Below, piece after piece: positions 17,167-24,726 of a DNA stretch of 32,511 nucleotides. The stretch spans positions 1 through 32,511 of the forward strand of contig JBHHZI010000017.1 in NCBI GenBank assembly GCA_046757965.1, written 5' to 3'. The notes below the pieces were generated by a model that saw only the letters and a program-made list of their open reading frames with translations, searched no databases and was not told where the DNA came from. Made by a program: the position numbers and the translations under genes. Numbering within the stretch: the first letter of the stretch is position 1; each line of letters begins with the position of its first letter. This stretch comes from JBHHZI01 sp046757965. Lineage in GTDB: Bacteria > Acidobacteriota > Polarisedimenticolia > SMYD01.

Positions 17167-17805
17167 ATGGCACCTTCGAAGCTTGCAGCCGCGGTTGAAG
17201 TTCGCGATCTTCCTCGCGATGTGCGCGACGCGATCGACATGTACATGCCGCGCGGGATTCCACCTCTATCGGCGCACTATTACGTGCAGGCGGAATACGT
17301 AAGACTGGTCCGCAGTCGCGCGCAGGCGGAGCGCAACGCCGAGCGCTGGTCACGCTATGTCGACGAACTGAGCGACAAGCTCCCCAACCTGTCCGTGAAG
17401 GATGTCACGAACTACGTCGGCGACAACTGCTACCAGGTCGACATCCTGCTCCACCCGGGCCTGGATCTTCCCGACGATCCCGCCGACCTCCTCGGCACGC
17501 TGCGGCGTGGCGTACGCATCGCGTCGATCTATGCCTCGTTTCTGGCGCCTGCGTGGTGGATGGGGGTCCAGAAGATCGTCCGCGTCGGCAGCCGAGGCAG
17601 TCGCCGTAGCTGGGAATCCCCGCAGCGCTCGCCGGCCCAGAAGGTGCGCCTCGTGGCGGACGAGGTGCTCGGAACTCTCGGCTGGCTGCGGCTTTCGACC
17701 GAGCAGGTGCGGCAGAAGATCGCCGACCTGAGCGTGCACGGCAAGACCCCGGGCGAGTCCCGGGTCGGTCACGTTCTGTTCAGCAACAATCTCGACTTTT
17801 CCTGA
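17167..17805 (+). CDS. Unknown protein, first of two tandem paralogues
   Basis: I do not recognise this 212-residue soluble protein. ATG 17167 has GAGGAG 4 bases upstream; the longer frame from 17116 would run through the leader hairpin. It aligns along its length with the next gene product. Both share LPxxVRxAL-type starts, a SAxYY segment, a helix rich in Arg and Glu (YVRLVRSRAQAERNAERW), the motif YQVDILLHPG (about residue 90) and a following SIYASFLAPAWWMG. There is no signal peptide or membrane segment. The C-terminus (RVGHVLFSNNLDF) matches the paralogue's VADIVFGENQ. The pair plus a tiny basic peptide form a three-gene operon. The function is unknown. Confidence 0.8.
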   Translation: MAPSKLAAAVEVRDLPRDVRDAIDMYMPRGIPPLSAHYYVQAEYVRLVRSRAQAERNAERWSRYVDELSDKLPNLSVKDVTNYVGDNCYQVDILLHPGLDLPDDPADLLGTLRRGVRIASIYASFLAPAWWMGVQKIVRVGSRGSRRSWESPQRSPAQKVRLVADEVLGTLGWLRLSTEQVRQKIADLSVHGKTPGESRVGHVLFSNNLDFS

Positions 17806-17840
17806 GCAGCGCCCCCGGGCTTCGAGGAGGTACCATCCCC

Positions 17841-18476
17841 TTGGCAACCATGAAGACAGCGTTGCGGGCCGTTTCGAACCGGTTGCCCGATAACGTCCGT
17901 CTGGCGCTGCGTCGCTACTTTCCCTCGGAGGTCTCGGCGCGATCGGCAGCCTACTACGCCCTTCCCGAACATCTCGCTCTGCTGCGCTTGCGCTCCGAGG
18001 CCGAGAACCGGATGCTGCGCTGGACCGATGTGGCCGACGATCTCAGGAAGAGTCTCAAGGATCTTGCGGTCCGGGTGACGGAGACCACGGCGTTCAGCAA
18101 CTCCTATGCGGTCGACATCCTGCTCCACGAGGATGTGGAGTTTCCGGAGACCGACGAGGGTCTCTTCGAGCACCTGAAGGCGCCCGTGCGCACCGCCCAT
18201 ATCTCCGCGAGCTTTCTGACCTCCTACTGGACCATCGGCTTTCGCCGCTGGCGCAAGAACAACCGGGGGGACATCGTCGTCCGGTCCGTTCCCCAGCAGG
18301 GCCGCCACTCCACCCGCGTGGCCAATCTCGCCAAGAAGGTCCTGACCAAGCACGGCTGGAAGAAGATCCCGTCAAATCTCGCCCAGACGAAGATCCCGGG
18401 AATCGACCTGAGGTCCGTCTCCCGGGGCGAGGTCCGGGTGGCGGACATCGTCTTCGGTGAGAATCAATCGATCTGA
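17841..18476 (+). CDS. Unknown protein, second of two tandem paralogues
   Basis: This 211-residue (from TTG 17841) or 208-residue (from ATG 17850) protein is homologous to the product of the gene 35 bases upstream. The GAGGAGG ribosome site at 17825-17830 is 10 bases from the TTG and 19 from the ATG, so the TTG start is somewhat favoured. Conserved blocks are RYFPSEVSARSAAYYALPEH, LRLRSEAENRMLRW, YAVDILLHEDVEFPE and TAHISASFLTSYW. The central YxVDILLH block is the best signature for searching. The C-terminal part is basic (RRWRKNNRG, LAKKVLTKHGWKK), more so than in its partner. There are no signal peptides or membrane helices. The two may form a heterodimer; this is inference from adjacency only. 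Confidence 0.8.
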   Translation: MATMKTALRAVSNRLPDNVRLALRRYFPSEVSARSAAYYALPEHLALLRLRSEAENRMLRWTDVADDLRKSLKDLAVRVTETTAFSNSYAVDILLHEDVEFPETDEGLFEHLKAPVRTAHISASFLTSYWTIGFRRWRKNNRGDIVVRSVPQQGRHSTRVANLAKKVLTKHGWKKIPSNLAQTKIPGIDLRSVSRGEVRVADIVFGENQSI

Positions 18477-18494
18477 CACGAGAGGAGCTCGAAC

Positions 18495-18611
18495 GTGGGC
18501 CAGAAGACACACCTGCGGACCATTCGCCAGCGGCGCAAGCGCCGCCGGGAACGTGTGAAGGAACGGATCCGGGCGGCACGCCAGGAAGGGCACAAGACCC
18601 GACCGGCCTGA
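18495..18611 (+). CDS. Very basic 38-residue peptide
   Basis: The GTG frame at 18495 has an AGAGGAG ribosome site 7 bases upstream and lies 18 bases after the second paralogue gene, so it is very likely the third gene of that operon. The peptide has about 16 Lys/Arg out of 38 (QRRKRRRERVKERIRAAR in the middle) and resembles small ribosome- or nucleic-acid-binding proteins in composition, though I recognise no family. It ends EGHKTRPA. The alternative is a chance frame, but the spacing and ribosome site argue against that. Confidence 0.6.
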   Translation: MGQKTHLRTIRQRRKRRRERVKERIRAARQEGHKTRPA

Positions 18612-18725
18612 ACAACGGGCCGTTCTGTCGCTGTCGCCTGGCTCACCGGTGTCGGGACGTCTCGATGCCGACCAGAGGCGCGAATCGTGGCATGTCACCG
18701 CCGTCTGGCGGCCGGCGGGTGACGA

Positions 18726-19103
18726 TCACCCCGCCGGGTCAGTGTCTGGTTTCGATGCACCCAGTGGGCGAGCGGGGAGCAGCGCTTCTCCCCCGGGCTG
18801 CAGCAGGCGGGTGACGATCTCCCCGCGGATCAGGTGGCGCTCGACGATCTCGGCCACGTCATCCGGCGTCACGCCGCCGTACCACACCCCTTCCGGGTAG
18901 ATCACCACGCTGACCCCGCTCTCGCAGGTGTCGAGGCAGCCGGCGGCGTTGGCCCGGATGCGCCCGGCCAGGCCCTTTGCCTTGAGAGCCTGCTTGAACG
19001 CCTCGCGCACCGCCGCACCGCCCTTTGCCAGACAGCAACCACGCGGGTGATCCGCGGCACGCTCATTCAGACAGACGAAGACATGGCGCTCGTAGCGAGC
19101 CAT
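18726..19103 (-). CDS. Thioredoxin-like [2Fe-2S] ferredoxin
   Basis: This 125-residue protein has the thioredoxin-fold ferredoxin pattern: Cys11 in HVFVCLNERA, CC at 23-24, then GCLDTCESG (Cys56 and Cys60), followed by the family's VVIYPEGVWYGGVTPDDV. Such proteins bind one 2Fe-2S cluster and carry electrons, or occur as the NuoE-like part of larger enzymes. The family core ends near residue 95; the last 30 residues are a Pro/Gly/Ala-rich tail with no clear role. ATG 19103 fits the family start, but no good ribosome site precedes it. It is divergent from the small CPCC protein gene, 86 bases away. Confidence 0.9.
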   Translation of the reverse strand: MARYERHVFVCLNERAADHPRGCCLAKGGAAVREAFKQALKAKGLAGRIRANAAGCLDTCESGVSVVIYPEGVWYGGVTPDDVAEIVERHLIRGEIVTRLLQPGGEALLPARPLGASKPDTDPAG

Positions 19104-19189
19104 GGGGACGATGCTAACACGGGTGAGGCGGCCCGCCGTGCCGCCCGGGCGGTTGACCCTCGCCGCCGCGACGAACGAGAATATGTGCC

Positions 19190-19528
19190 ATGAGCAAGCA
19201 GAAGCGACCCGCCGCAGGCCCTCGCGACGAACCGGCAGCCGCGACGCTCGATGTCGTCTGTCCGTGCTGTGACGCCCATCTGCGCGTGGACGGGTCCACC
19301 GGCGCCGTGCTGCACCACGCGGCGCCGAGGAAGCGGCCGAAGCAATCGTTTCAGCAGGCCCTCGAGGAGGAACGCGCCCGGCGGCAGCGGGGAGATGATG
19401 CCTTCGGGGAGGCCCTGAACTCACAGCGTGACCAGGAGGCCCTTCTCGAGCGTCGCTTCGAGGAGGCCATGAAGCAGGCGGCGCGCGACCCCGACGGCAA
19501 AGTTCCGCATCCGTTCGACAACGAGTGA
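19190..19528 (+). CDS. Small CPCC-motif protein with charged helical tail
   Basis: The 112-residue product starts with a Lys/Arg/Pro stretch, then VVCPCCDAHLRVDGSTG, a half zinc ribbon with one CPCC knuckle. A second Cys pair is missing, though two His (VLHHAAP) could complete a site. The rest is a charged predicted coiled coil (QALEEERARRQRG, LLERRFEEAMKQAARD). The C-terminus is HPFDNE. No family is recognised with confidence; similar small zinc-ribbon/helix proteins are common and uncharacterised. The start ATG 19190 lacks a strong ribosome site. Confidence 0.75.
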   Translation: MSKQKRPAAGPRDEPAAATLDVVCPCCDAHLRVDGSTGAVLHHAAPRKRPKQSFQQALEEERARRQRGDDAFGEALNSQRDQEALLERRFEEAMKQAARDPDGKVPHPFDNE

Positions 19529-19784
19529 CGCCTGGCCCGGCGGGGTGAATTGCAGCCGTCCCGCGCCACCGCCCTCACCGGTGGGCGACCGGATCCCCGC
19601 GGCCGCTGACCCGTCCGTCCTGTTCCGGGGACGCCGGACCTGACCTCCCGCCCGGACAGCCGCGCCACCCGCGTGAACGCCCATGAAGGCCACAACCTCA
19701 ACGACATCAACTCTTTCCAGGATGATCCGGGAAAACCGTCGCGGCTGGAACGGTTCTCGCAGCCACTATGGCCGGAGGTGACAG

Positions 19785-20246
19785 ATGAGACGACTCGCCA
19801 GCACCACTTCGGGAATCATCGGTTTCGCCGCGCTGCTGCTTCTGGCCGCTCCGTCGACAGCCCGGGCCGGCGACCCCCATCACCGGGGCCACGGCCATGG
19901 CTACTCCCATCATGAGATCCGGACCCACCACGGGCACCGTTCATACCGTTCCGGCCGTGCCGTGTATGGTGGCTTCGCGGTGCCGCACCGGATCCACGGC
20001 CCCGCCTACCGGACCTACCGCCCCTACTACACCGGGTCGGTCTACCACGGCGCCCACCACCACCGTCACCGCATCTACCGTTTCCCGGTCTATTCGCCCT
20101 ACAGCGGTCCCGTCTACCGGACCTATGCCTACTGCGATGGCAATCTGTATGGCGGTCCGGTGACCGGCTACGGCGTGGCCTACGACGGCGGCTTCCATGC
20201 GTCGGTGCGCACGCGCCACCTGCAGGTCGACTACCACGGGCGGTGA
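19785..20246 (+). CDS. Secreted His/Tyr/Gly-rich protein
   Basis: This 153-residue protein begins with a signal peptide (IIGFAALLLLAAPSTARA) and continues as a low-complexity mature chain rich in His, Tyr, Gly and Arg (HRGHGHGYSHHEIRTHHGH, YRTYRPYYTG, YHGAHHHRHR). There is a single Cys near residue 110. GGAGGTGACAG precedes the ATG. Its composition recalls the YG- and His-rich centre of the secreted protein at 14387-15589, suggesting related roles such as metal binding or surface coating; that is speculation. The 256-base gap before it shows no gene. Confidence 0.78.
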   Translation: MRRLASTTSGIIGFAALLLLAAPSTARAGDPHHRGHGHGYSHHEIRTHHGHRSYRSGRAVYGGFAVPHRIHGPAYRTYRPYYTGSVYHGAHHHRHRIYRFPVYSPYSGPVYRTYAYCDGNLYGGPVTGYGVAYDGGFHASVRTRHLQVDYHGR

Positions 20247-20341
20247 GACAGGCGCGGCGAGGGTCGTGTCCACGCACCGGGCGGCCCTCGTCGCCGGCCG
20301 CTCGCCCGTGATCGGCCGGATCGAACCTGTCCGCCTCCGCG

Positions 20342-21805
20342 TCAGGCGCTGCCGGGCGGTGGCGCCAGCAGGGCCTCGGCACTGGCCTTCTCCACCGCGC
20401 TGATGTCGGAGACGGCCAGCGCCACCCGCGCGGCCCCCTTGACCAGCCACGGGTCGACGGCTGCCGCCACCCGGGCAATGCGCAGGGCCGTGGCGGCGGT
20501 GAGTGTGCCGTCGGGATCCAGCAGGGCCAGGCGCAGGGCGGCGGCGGCCTCGTCCTGATGCCCGGCGGCCGACAGGATGCGCGCGATCCGTGTCAGCAGC
20601 ACCGGGGCCGCGTGCAGATCGGCGCAGTTCTCCACCAGGGCGCGCCAGTGGTCGATGGCCTGTCGGATGTCGCCGGCGCGCAGCTCATCGTGAATGAGGG
20701 CCAGCGCCGGGTCGGCGATCTCCGCCAGCCGGCCGTCCTCCGACGCCACGGTGAACAGCGCCAGCGCCACATCCCGGTTGTGCGGCTGCCGACGGGCCGC
20801 CGCGGCGAGCAGGTCGAACCCGGCTTCCGGCCGGCCGCTCGCCCGTGCGTCCAGCGCCTCGTCCACCACCGGGTTGTCGACCAGGGTCCGCTCCAGGGTC
20901 GCATCCAGCCGTGGCCGGATCACTCGTTGCTCGACCTGACAATGCTTCATGGCCAGGGCCACGCCAACGCCGAACACGAACCCGCCCACGTGCGCCCAGT
21001 AGGCCACGCCCCCGCCAGAAGTCGCCGCGCTGCCCATGGAGGCCATGACGACCTGCTCCATGAACCACATCGGGAGCATGATCCAGGCCGGGGAGGAGAA
21101 GGTGCCATGGAACATCAGCCCGATGAAGTAGACGAAGTGAATGTGTGTGTTCCAGTAGCGCACCAGGAAGGCGCCCATGACACCGGCGATGGCGCCGGAA
21201 GCTCCGACGAGCGGCACGTCCGCGGCCGGGTGCATGGCCAGGAACAGCAGGGCCGATACCACCCCCGCGGCCAGATAGAAGCCGGCGAACAGTTCCCGCC
21301 CCCAGACATCCTCGACGAACGGCCCGGTCAGGTACAGGATGAGGAAATTGCCCAGCAGGTGGAGCAGACCGACATGCAGGAACATGTGGGTGATGAGGGT
21401 CACGATGGACGGCCGGGCCGGCACCAGACCGAAACGGCGCAACGGGTGGGCGTTGATGTGGGCGCTCACCGAGGCGACCAGACCATCGAACTCCGCCTGG
21501 ATCTCGGCGCGTTCCTCCGCACTCTCCTCACGCGGCCGGCTGGTGCGGTACATCTCCAGGATGGCCCGGCGCGAGCGCGCATCCATGCCCGCGAAGACGA
21601 TCTTGCCGGCGGCCTCGTCGATCTCCACATGGGGATGCTCCGTGACGAAGGTGGTCAACTCCTTCATCAGGGCGATGCCCTGCGCGTCGATGGGTGGCGT
21701 GTAGTGCGTCACCAGCAGCGCCAGGACGCAGAGCCCCATGATGCCGAAGGTCACCCAGGGCAGGCGGCGCACGCCGCCGTTCTCATGGCCGATGGGAAGG
21801 ATCAT
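20342..21805 (-). CDS. Rhomboid-family intramembrane serine protease with C-terminal helical domain
   Basis: The first transmembrane helix (about residues 15-36) is followed by a soluble insert of about 100 residues. The rhomboid core comes next: FLHVGLLHLLGNFLILYL, the catalytic serine in GASGAIAGVMG (near residue 200), and the catalytic histidine in AYWAHVGGFVFG (near 268). GASGA and the AH/GG pairing are diagnostic. About 200 residues follow with no membrane helix, rich in Ala and Arg and arranged as helical repeats resembling TPR (LLAAAARRQPHNRDVALALF, VLLTRIARILSAAGHQDEA), probably cytosolic and used for binding partners. Rhomboids cut single-pass membrane proteins within the membrane. 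The ribosome site is weak. There is a 244-base gap upstream to the FkbM gene with nothing convincing in it. Confidence 0.93.
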   Translation of the reverse strand: MILPIGHENGGVRRLPWVTFGIMGLCVLALLVTHYTPPIDAQGIALMKELTTFVTEHPHVEIDEAAGKIVFAGMDARSRRAILEMYRTSRPREESAEERAEIQAEFDGLVASVSAHINAHPLRRFGLVPARPSIVTLITHMFLHVGLLHLLGNFLILYLTGPFVEDVWGRELFAGFYLAAGVVSALLFLAMHPAADVPLVGASGAIAGVMGAFLVRYWNTHIHFVYFIGLMFHGTFSSPAWIMLPMWFMEQVVMASMGSAATSGGGVAYWAHVGGFVFGVGVALAMKHCQVEQRVIRPRLDATLERTLVDNPVVDEALDARASGRPEAGFDLLAAAARRQPHNRDVALALFTVASEDGRLAEIADPALALIHDELRAGDIRQAIDHWRALVENCADLHAAPVLLTRIARILSAAGHQDEAAAALRLALLDPDGTLTAATALRIARVAAAVDPWLVKGAARVALAVSDISAVEKASAEALLAPPPGSA

Positions 21806-22049
21806 GGTGGCGTCCAGCGGGGCGGAAGGTCGGTATCAATATAGGTGGACCGACCCGACCCGCCAGCCGGAGCGGCGGTGCAGACAGACGAGCGTGTCGG
21901 ACCAGCCGCGGCGACCCTGCCGGGCTGTGGTTCGCCGCGCCGGCCGGAGCGCTCGGCGGGGTCGGAAAGAGCGTGGCGAGCCAAGCGGTGGTCCGACGCC
22001 GGCCGGTAATGTCGGGGCGGGCTGATCCGGGCGATGCCGGAACCCCGGG

Positions 22050-22829
22050 TCAGTTGCCAGGCACCGGTGACGACGCCTTCAGATGGGACGGCAGGCAGAG
22101 GATGTCGCAGGTGGCGGTCAGCGTCGCGATCTGCACCGGCGACCCGTCGAGGTCGACGAAGCGATAGCCCAGGGCGGCCAGCTCGGCGAAGGCGGCCACC
22201 TCGGCCTCCCAGTCGGGATGAACCCGCCCCCACGCCACCTCGCAGAGGATCACCGGGCGGGGCTGCCAGGCACGCAGGGAGTTCGCCATGCCGCGCAGCA
22301 CCTTGTACTCCGCCCCCTCGACATCGATCTTGATGAGATCGGGGACCGCGGTGATGCCGGTGGCATCGAAGCGCCGCACGGCGACGTTGACCTCGTGCAT
22401 GTCCGGTGAGCCGCCGGCGGCGATGAGCGTGTTCCAGCCGATGTTGCCGTTGCCCGCCACCAGGAACCGCGCCTCCCCGTCGACATCGCTGAGCCCGAAG
22501 TTCCGGATCGCAGGCATCACGCCCGGCTCGGACCGGAACGTCTCGTGGCAGAGGTTCGCCAGGTGAGGGAGCGGCTCGAACAGTTCGAGCCGCCCGCGCA
22601 GAGCGGTGGCCCGCGCCAGCAGCAGACTGAAGTAGCCGATGTTCGCCCCCACGTCGAAGACGGTGGAGTCGGGCCGGACGAACGGGGCCACCGCCGCCAC
22701 CAGGCGGTCATACTCCGCCCGGCGGCGCGTGAACCAGCGCAGTGCCTGGGCGTGGGTGACGTGCAGCGGGTCGTGGGCCGGGGCGAACCGGTCGACCATC
22801 CGGTCGCGAAGACGTCGAAGCAGGTTCAT
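22050..22829 (-). CDS. FkbM-family methyltransferase
   Basis: This SAM-dependent methyltransferase has 259 residues. The SAM-binding motif I is FDVGANIGYFSLLLA (about residues 62-76), the acidic end of the next strand is LELFEP, and the FkbM signature LIKIDVEGAEYKVLRGM lies near residue 165. FkbM proteins methylate hydroxyl groups, often on sugars in surface polysaccharides or in natural products. The divergent neighbour is a polysaccharide deacetylase, so a role in envelope glycan modification is plausible but inferred. AAGGAGGAG 8 bases before ATG 22829 decides the start; longer frames to 23027 are not supported. Confidence 0.93.
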   Translation of the reverse strand: MNLLRRLRDRMVDRFAPAHDPLHVTHAQALRWFTRRRAEYDRLVAAVAPFVRPDSTVFDVGANIGYFSLLLARATALRGRLELFEPLPHLANLCHETFRSEPGVMPAIRNFGLSDVDGEARFLVAGNGNIGWNTLIAAGGSPDMHEVNVAVRRFDATGITAVPDLIKIDVEGAEYKVLRGMANSLRAWQPRPVILCEVAWGRVHPDWEAEVAAFAELAALGYRFVDLDGSPVQIATLTATCDILCLPSHLKASSPVPGN

Positions 22830-22897
22830 GGGCCGGGCTCCTCCTTGCCGGTCGGCCGGCGGCAGCACCCGCCGGCGCCGACCGCGACATCGTTGGT

Positions 22898-22903
22898 TAT
22901 AAT
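22898..22903 (+). promoter_or_regulatory. Candidate -10 element for the deacetylase gene
   Basis: A perfect TATAAT at 22898-22903 lies 38 bases before the deacetylase ATG in the divergent gap. No acceptable -35 is seen at 16-18 bases upstream. Confidence 0.4.
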
Positions 22904-22941
22904 GCCGCGCGCTGCGACTTCCCAGGAAGGCGGGGAGAGCC

Positions 22942-23772
22942 ATGAGACCGGTGAGGCGGGCTCTGTCACGAGCCCTGGCACTGATGGTGCACGGGGGCGT
23001 CCGGCTCACCGGCCGCACACCCCGCATGATCCTGACCTATCACCGGGTGGGAACCGGGCCGGGCCAGGCCGACCGGGAGGTCTTTGCGGCCCAGCTCCGG
23101 CGGGCGAAGGCCCGGGGCTACGAGTTCGTGACCGTCTCGCGGCTCGTCGACGGGCTCCGGTACGGCACCGATTTGCCGCCCAGGGCCGTCGCCTTGACAT
23201 TCGACGACGGCCTGGCCGACACCGCGCAGGTGGTGGCTCCGCTGCTGAGGGAACAGGGCGTGGTCGCCACGGTCTTTCCGATCCTGTCGTTTCTCGGCGG
23301 CCCGCGCCGGTATGCCTCGGCGCGCTCCCGCTGCTTTCTGCTGGAGGACGATGGCGACCCGCAGACGGTGGCCTACGACTACATGAGCTGGGAGGAACTC
23401 GACCGCTGGGTCGAGGCGGGCGGCGAGGTCGGCGGACACACTCTGACGCACCCCTTCCTGGGGGAGGTCGACGAGGCCACCGGGCTGGCGGAGATCCGGG
23501 GGTGTCGTGACCGGCTTGCCGCGCGCTACACGAAACCGCCGCGCATCTTCTGCTACCCCTACGGGGACGACTCCGGGCGCGCCGGCACCTGGGTGCGCCA
23601 GGTCGGGTTCGAGGCCGCGGTGACCGGTCACGAGGGCATCGTCGACGGCCGCGACGACCTCCATCACCTGCGCCGCCTGCCGGGAGCCGTCACCGCCGGG
23701 GCCGAGTTCGACGACCTGCTGGCCGGCGTCTTTCTCTGGCGCGACCGCCTGCGCCGGCGGCGCCGCGCCTGA
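22942..23772 (+). CDS. Polysaccharide deacetylase (NodB/CE4 family)
   Basis: This 276-residue enzyme removes acetyl groups from N- or O-acetylated glycans. Motif 1 is LTFDDGL (about residue 86) and motif 2 is GGHTLTHP (about 165); the DD and HxxxH residues bind the metal. MILTYHRVG near residue 30 and PRIFCYPYGDD further on are typical of the CE4 subgroup related to lipopolysaccharide and exopolysaccharide biosynthesis genes. There is a basic N-terminus but no clear signal peptide. GGGGAGAGCC precedes the ATG. Motif 1 and motif 2 are intact, so activity is likely. It is divergent from the FkbM gene. Confidence 0.95.
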   Translation: MRPVRRALSRALALMVHGGVRLTGRTPRMILTYHRVGTGPGQADREVFAAQLRRAKARGYEFVTVSRLVDGLRYGTDLPPRAVALTFDDGLADTAQVVAPLLREQGVVATVFPILSFLGGPRRYASARSRCFLLEDDGDPQTVAYDYMSWEELDRWVEAGGEVGGHTLTHPFLGEVDEATGLAEIRGCRDRLAARYTKPPRIFCYPYGDDSGRAGTWVRQVGFEAAVTGHEGIVDGRDDLHHLRRLPGAVTAGAEFDDLLAGVFLWRDRLRRRRRA

Positions 23773-23780
23773 GGCAGCGC

Positions 23781-24017
23781 TCAGCCCTCTGCCTTGGCGG
23801 CCAGGATGGCCTTGACGAGCTGGGGAGGCAGATCGGCGCAATCGATCTCCCGGTAGGCTTCCTTCTCCAGGTCGAGGGTGATCTTGTAGGTGTCGAGAAA
23901 GTTGACACACGGTGGGCAGTCGGAGATGTGCGCGCGAAAGGCGTCCCGCTGCGCCGCCGGCAGCTCGTCGTTGAGATAGGCCATGAGAAAGTCGACGAAT
24001 TCCCGGCAGGTCATCAT
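23781..24017 (-). CDS. Zinc-binding anti-sigma factor (zf-HC2, soluble)
   Basis: This 78-residue protein has the ZAS motif HxxxCxxC (His30, Cys34, Cys37 in RAHISDCPPC), with Cys4 near the N-terminus. ZAS proteins bind and inhibit the ECF sigma factor encoded beside them, often releasing it on oxidation of the cysteines. There is no transmembrane helix, so it is a cytosolic ZAS. The start ATG 24017 overlaps the stop of the sigma gene as ATGA, showing translational coupling. AGAGGTG lies upstream. The zinc motif falls in the middle of this short protein, with a C-terminal helix containing LPPQLVKAILAAK. Confidence 0.9.
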   Translation of the reverse strand: MMTCREFVDFLMAYLNDELPAAQRDAFRAHISDCPPCVNFLDTYKITLDLEKEAYREIDCADLPPQLVKAILAAKAEG

Positions 24018-24655
24018 GAGGCACCTCTTGCGAGACGGGTGTCCAGCAGCGTTCTCAGGGCGAGACGTGCGCGATGCAGGCGGATCTTGACCGCGTTCGG
24101 ACTGATCCCCAGGAGCCCGGCGGTCTGTGCCGTGTCGAGTTCCTCGATGTCTCGCAGCAGCAGCACGGTTCGATAGCTCTCCGGCAGCTGATCGATGGAA
24201 TGGCGCACGAACTGCCGGATCTCCTTGCTCTCCAGTAACCGTTCCGACCTGTCCCGCCATTCCCGGGGCATCCGGGCGGCGCGACCCTGATCGGTGAAGT
24301 CCGGCAGCAACTCCTCGATGGACGATTCCGGCTTGCGCCGCCGGGCGCGCAGCTTCATCAGGGCGGTGTTGGCGGCGATGCGGTGCAGCCAGGTGGACAG
24401 GCGGGCCTGGCCCCGAAAATCCTCCAGGGCCCGGAAGGCGGCCATGTAGGTCTCCTGCACCGCATCCCGGGCATCTTCCTCGTTGCCGAGCAGGCGCCGG
24501 GCCAGGGCCAGCAGCCGGCCGCCGTACTCGTTGACGACGGTCTCGAACGCCCCGGCCTCGCCCGCCCGCAGCCGGCGCACCAGGTCGGCGTCGGGGTCCG
24601 CACGACCGCCGGGAGGATCTGAGGCAGGATCTGGGCTCATCACGCCGGGCATCAT
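24014..24655 (-). CDS. ECF-family RNA polymerase sigma factor
   Basis: The product (213 residues from ATG 24655) has sigma region 2 (LLGNEEDARDAVQETYMAAF, then STWLHRIAANTALMKLRAR) and region 4 (DQLPESYRTVLLLRDIEE, GISPNAVKIRLHRARLAL). There is no region 3, so it is a group 4 sigma factor of the RpoE type. It is controlled by the ZAS protein encoded immediately downstream. The region 2-4 linker is rather long and charged (ELLPDFTDQGRAARMPREW). An AGGA sits just before the start. The sigma-specific promoter is not recognisable by eye. Confidence 0.95.
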   Translation of the reverse strand: MMPGVMSPDPASDPPGGRADPDADLVRRLRAGEAGAFETVVNEYGGRLLALARRLLGNEEDARDAVQETYMAAFRALEDFRGQARLSTWLHRIAANTALMKLRARRRKPESSIEELLPDFTDQGRAARMPREWRDRSERLLESKEIRQFVRHSIDQLPESYRTVLLLRDIEELDTAQTAGLLGISPNAVKIRLHRARLALRTLLDTRLARGAS

Positions 24656-24726
24656 CTTCCTGCGCCGCTCGCAGCCGGACGCGGACGGCACGGGCCGCGT
24701 GACCTGCTCCGGGACGCGTCTTCAGC

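Noticed and set aside
17036..17353. 105-codon minus-strand frame
   Set aside because: It overlaps the first paralogue gene and the promoter region and has no domain or ribosome site.
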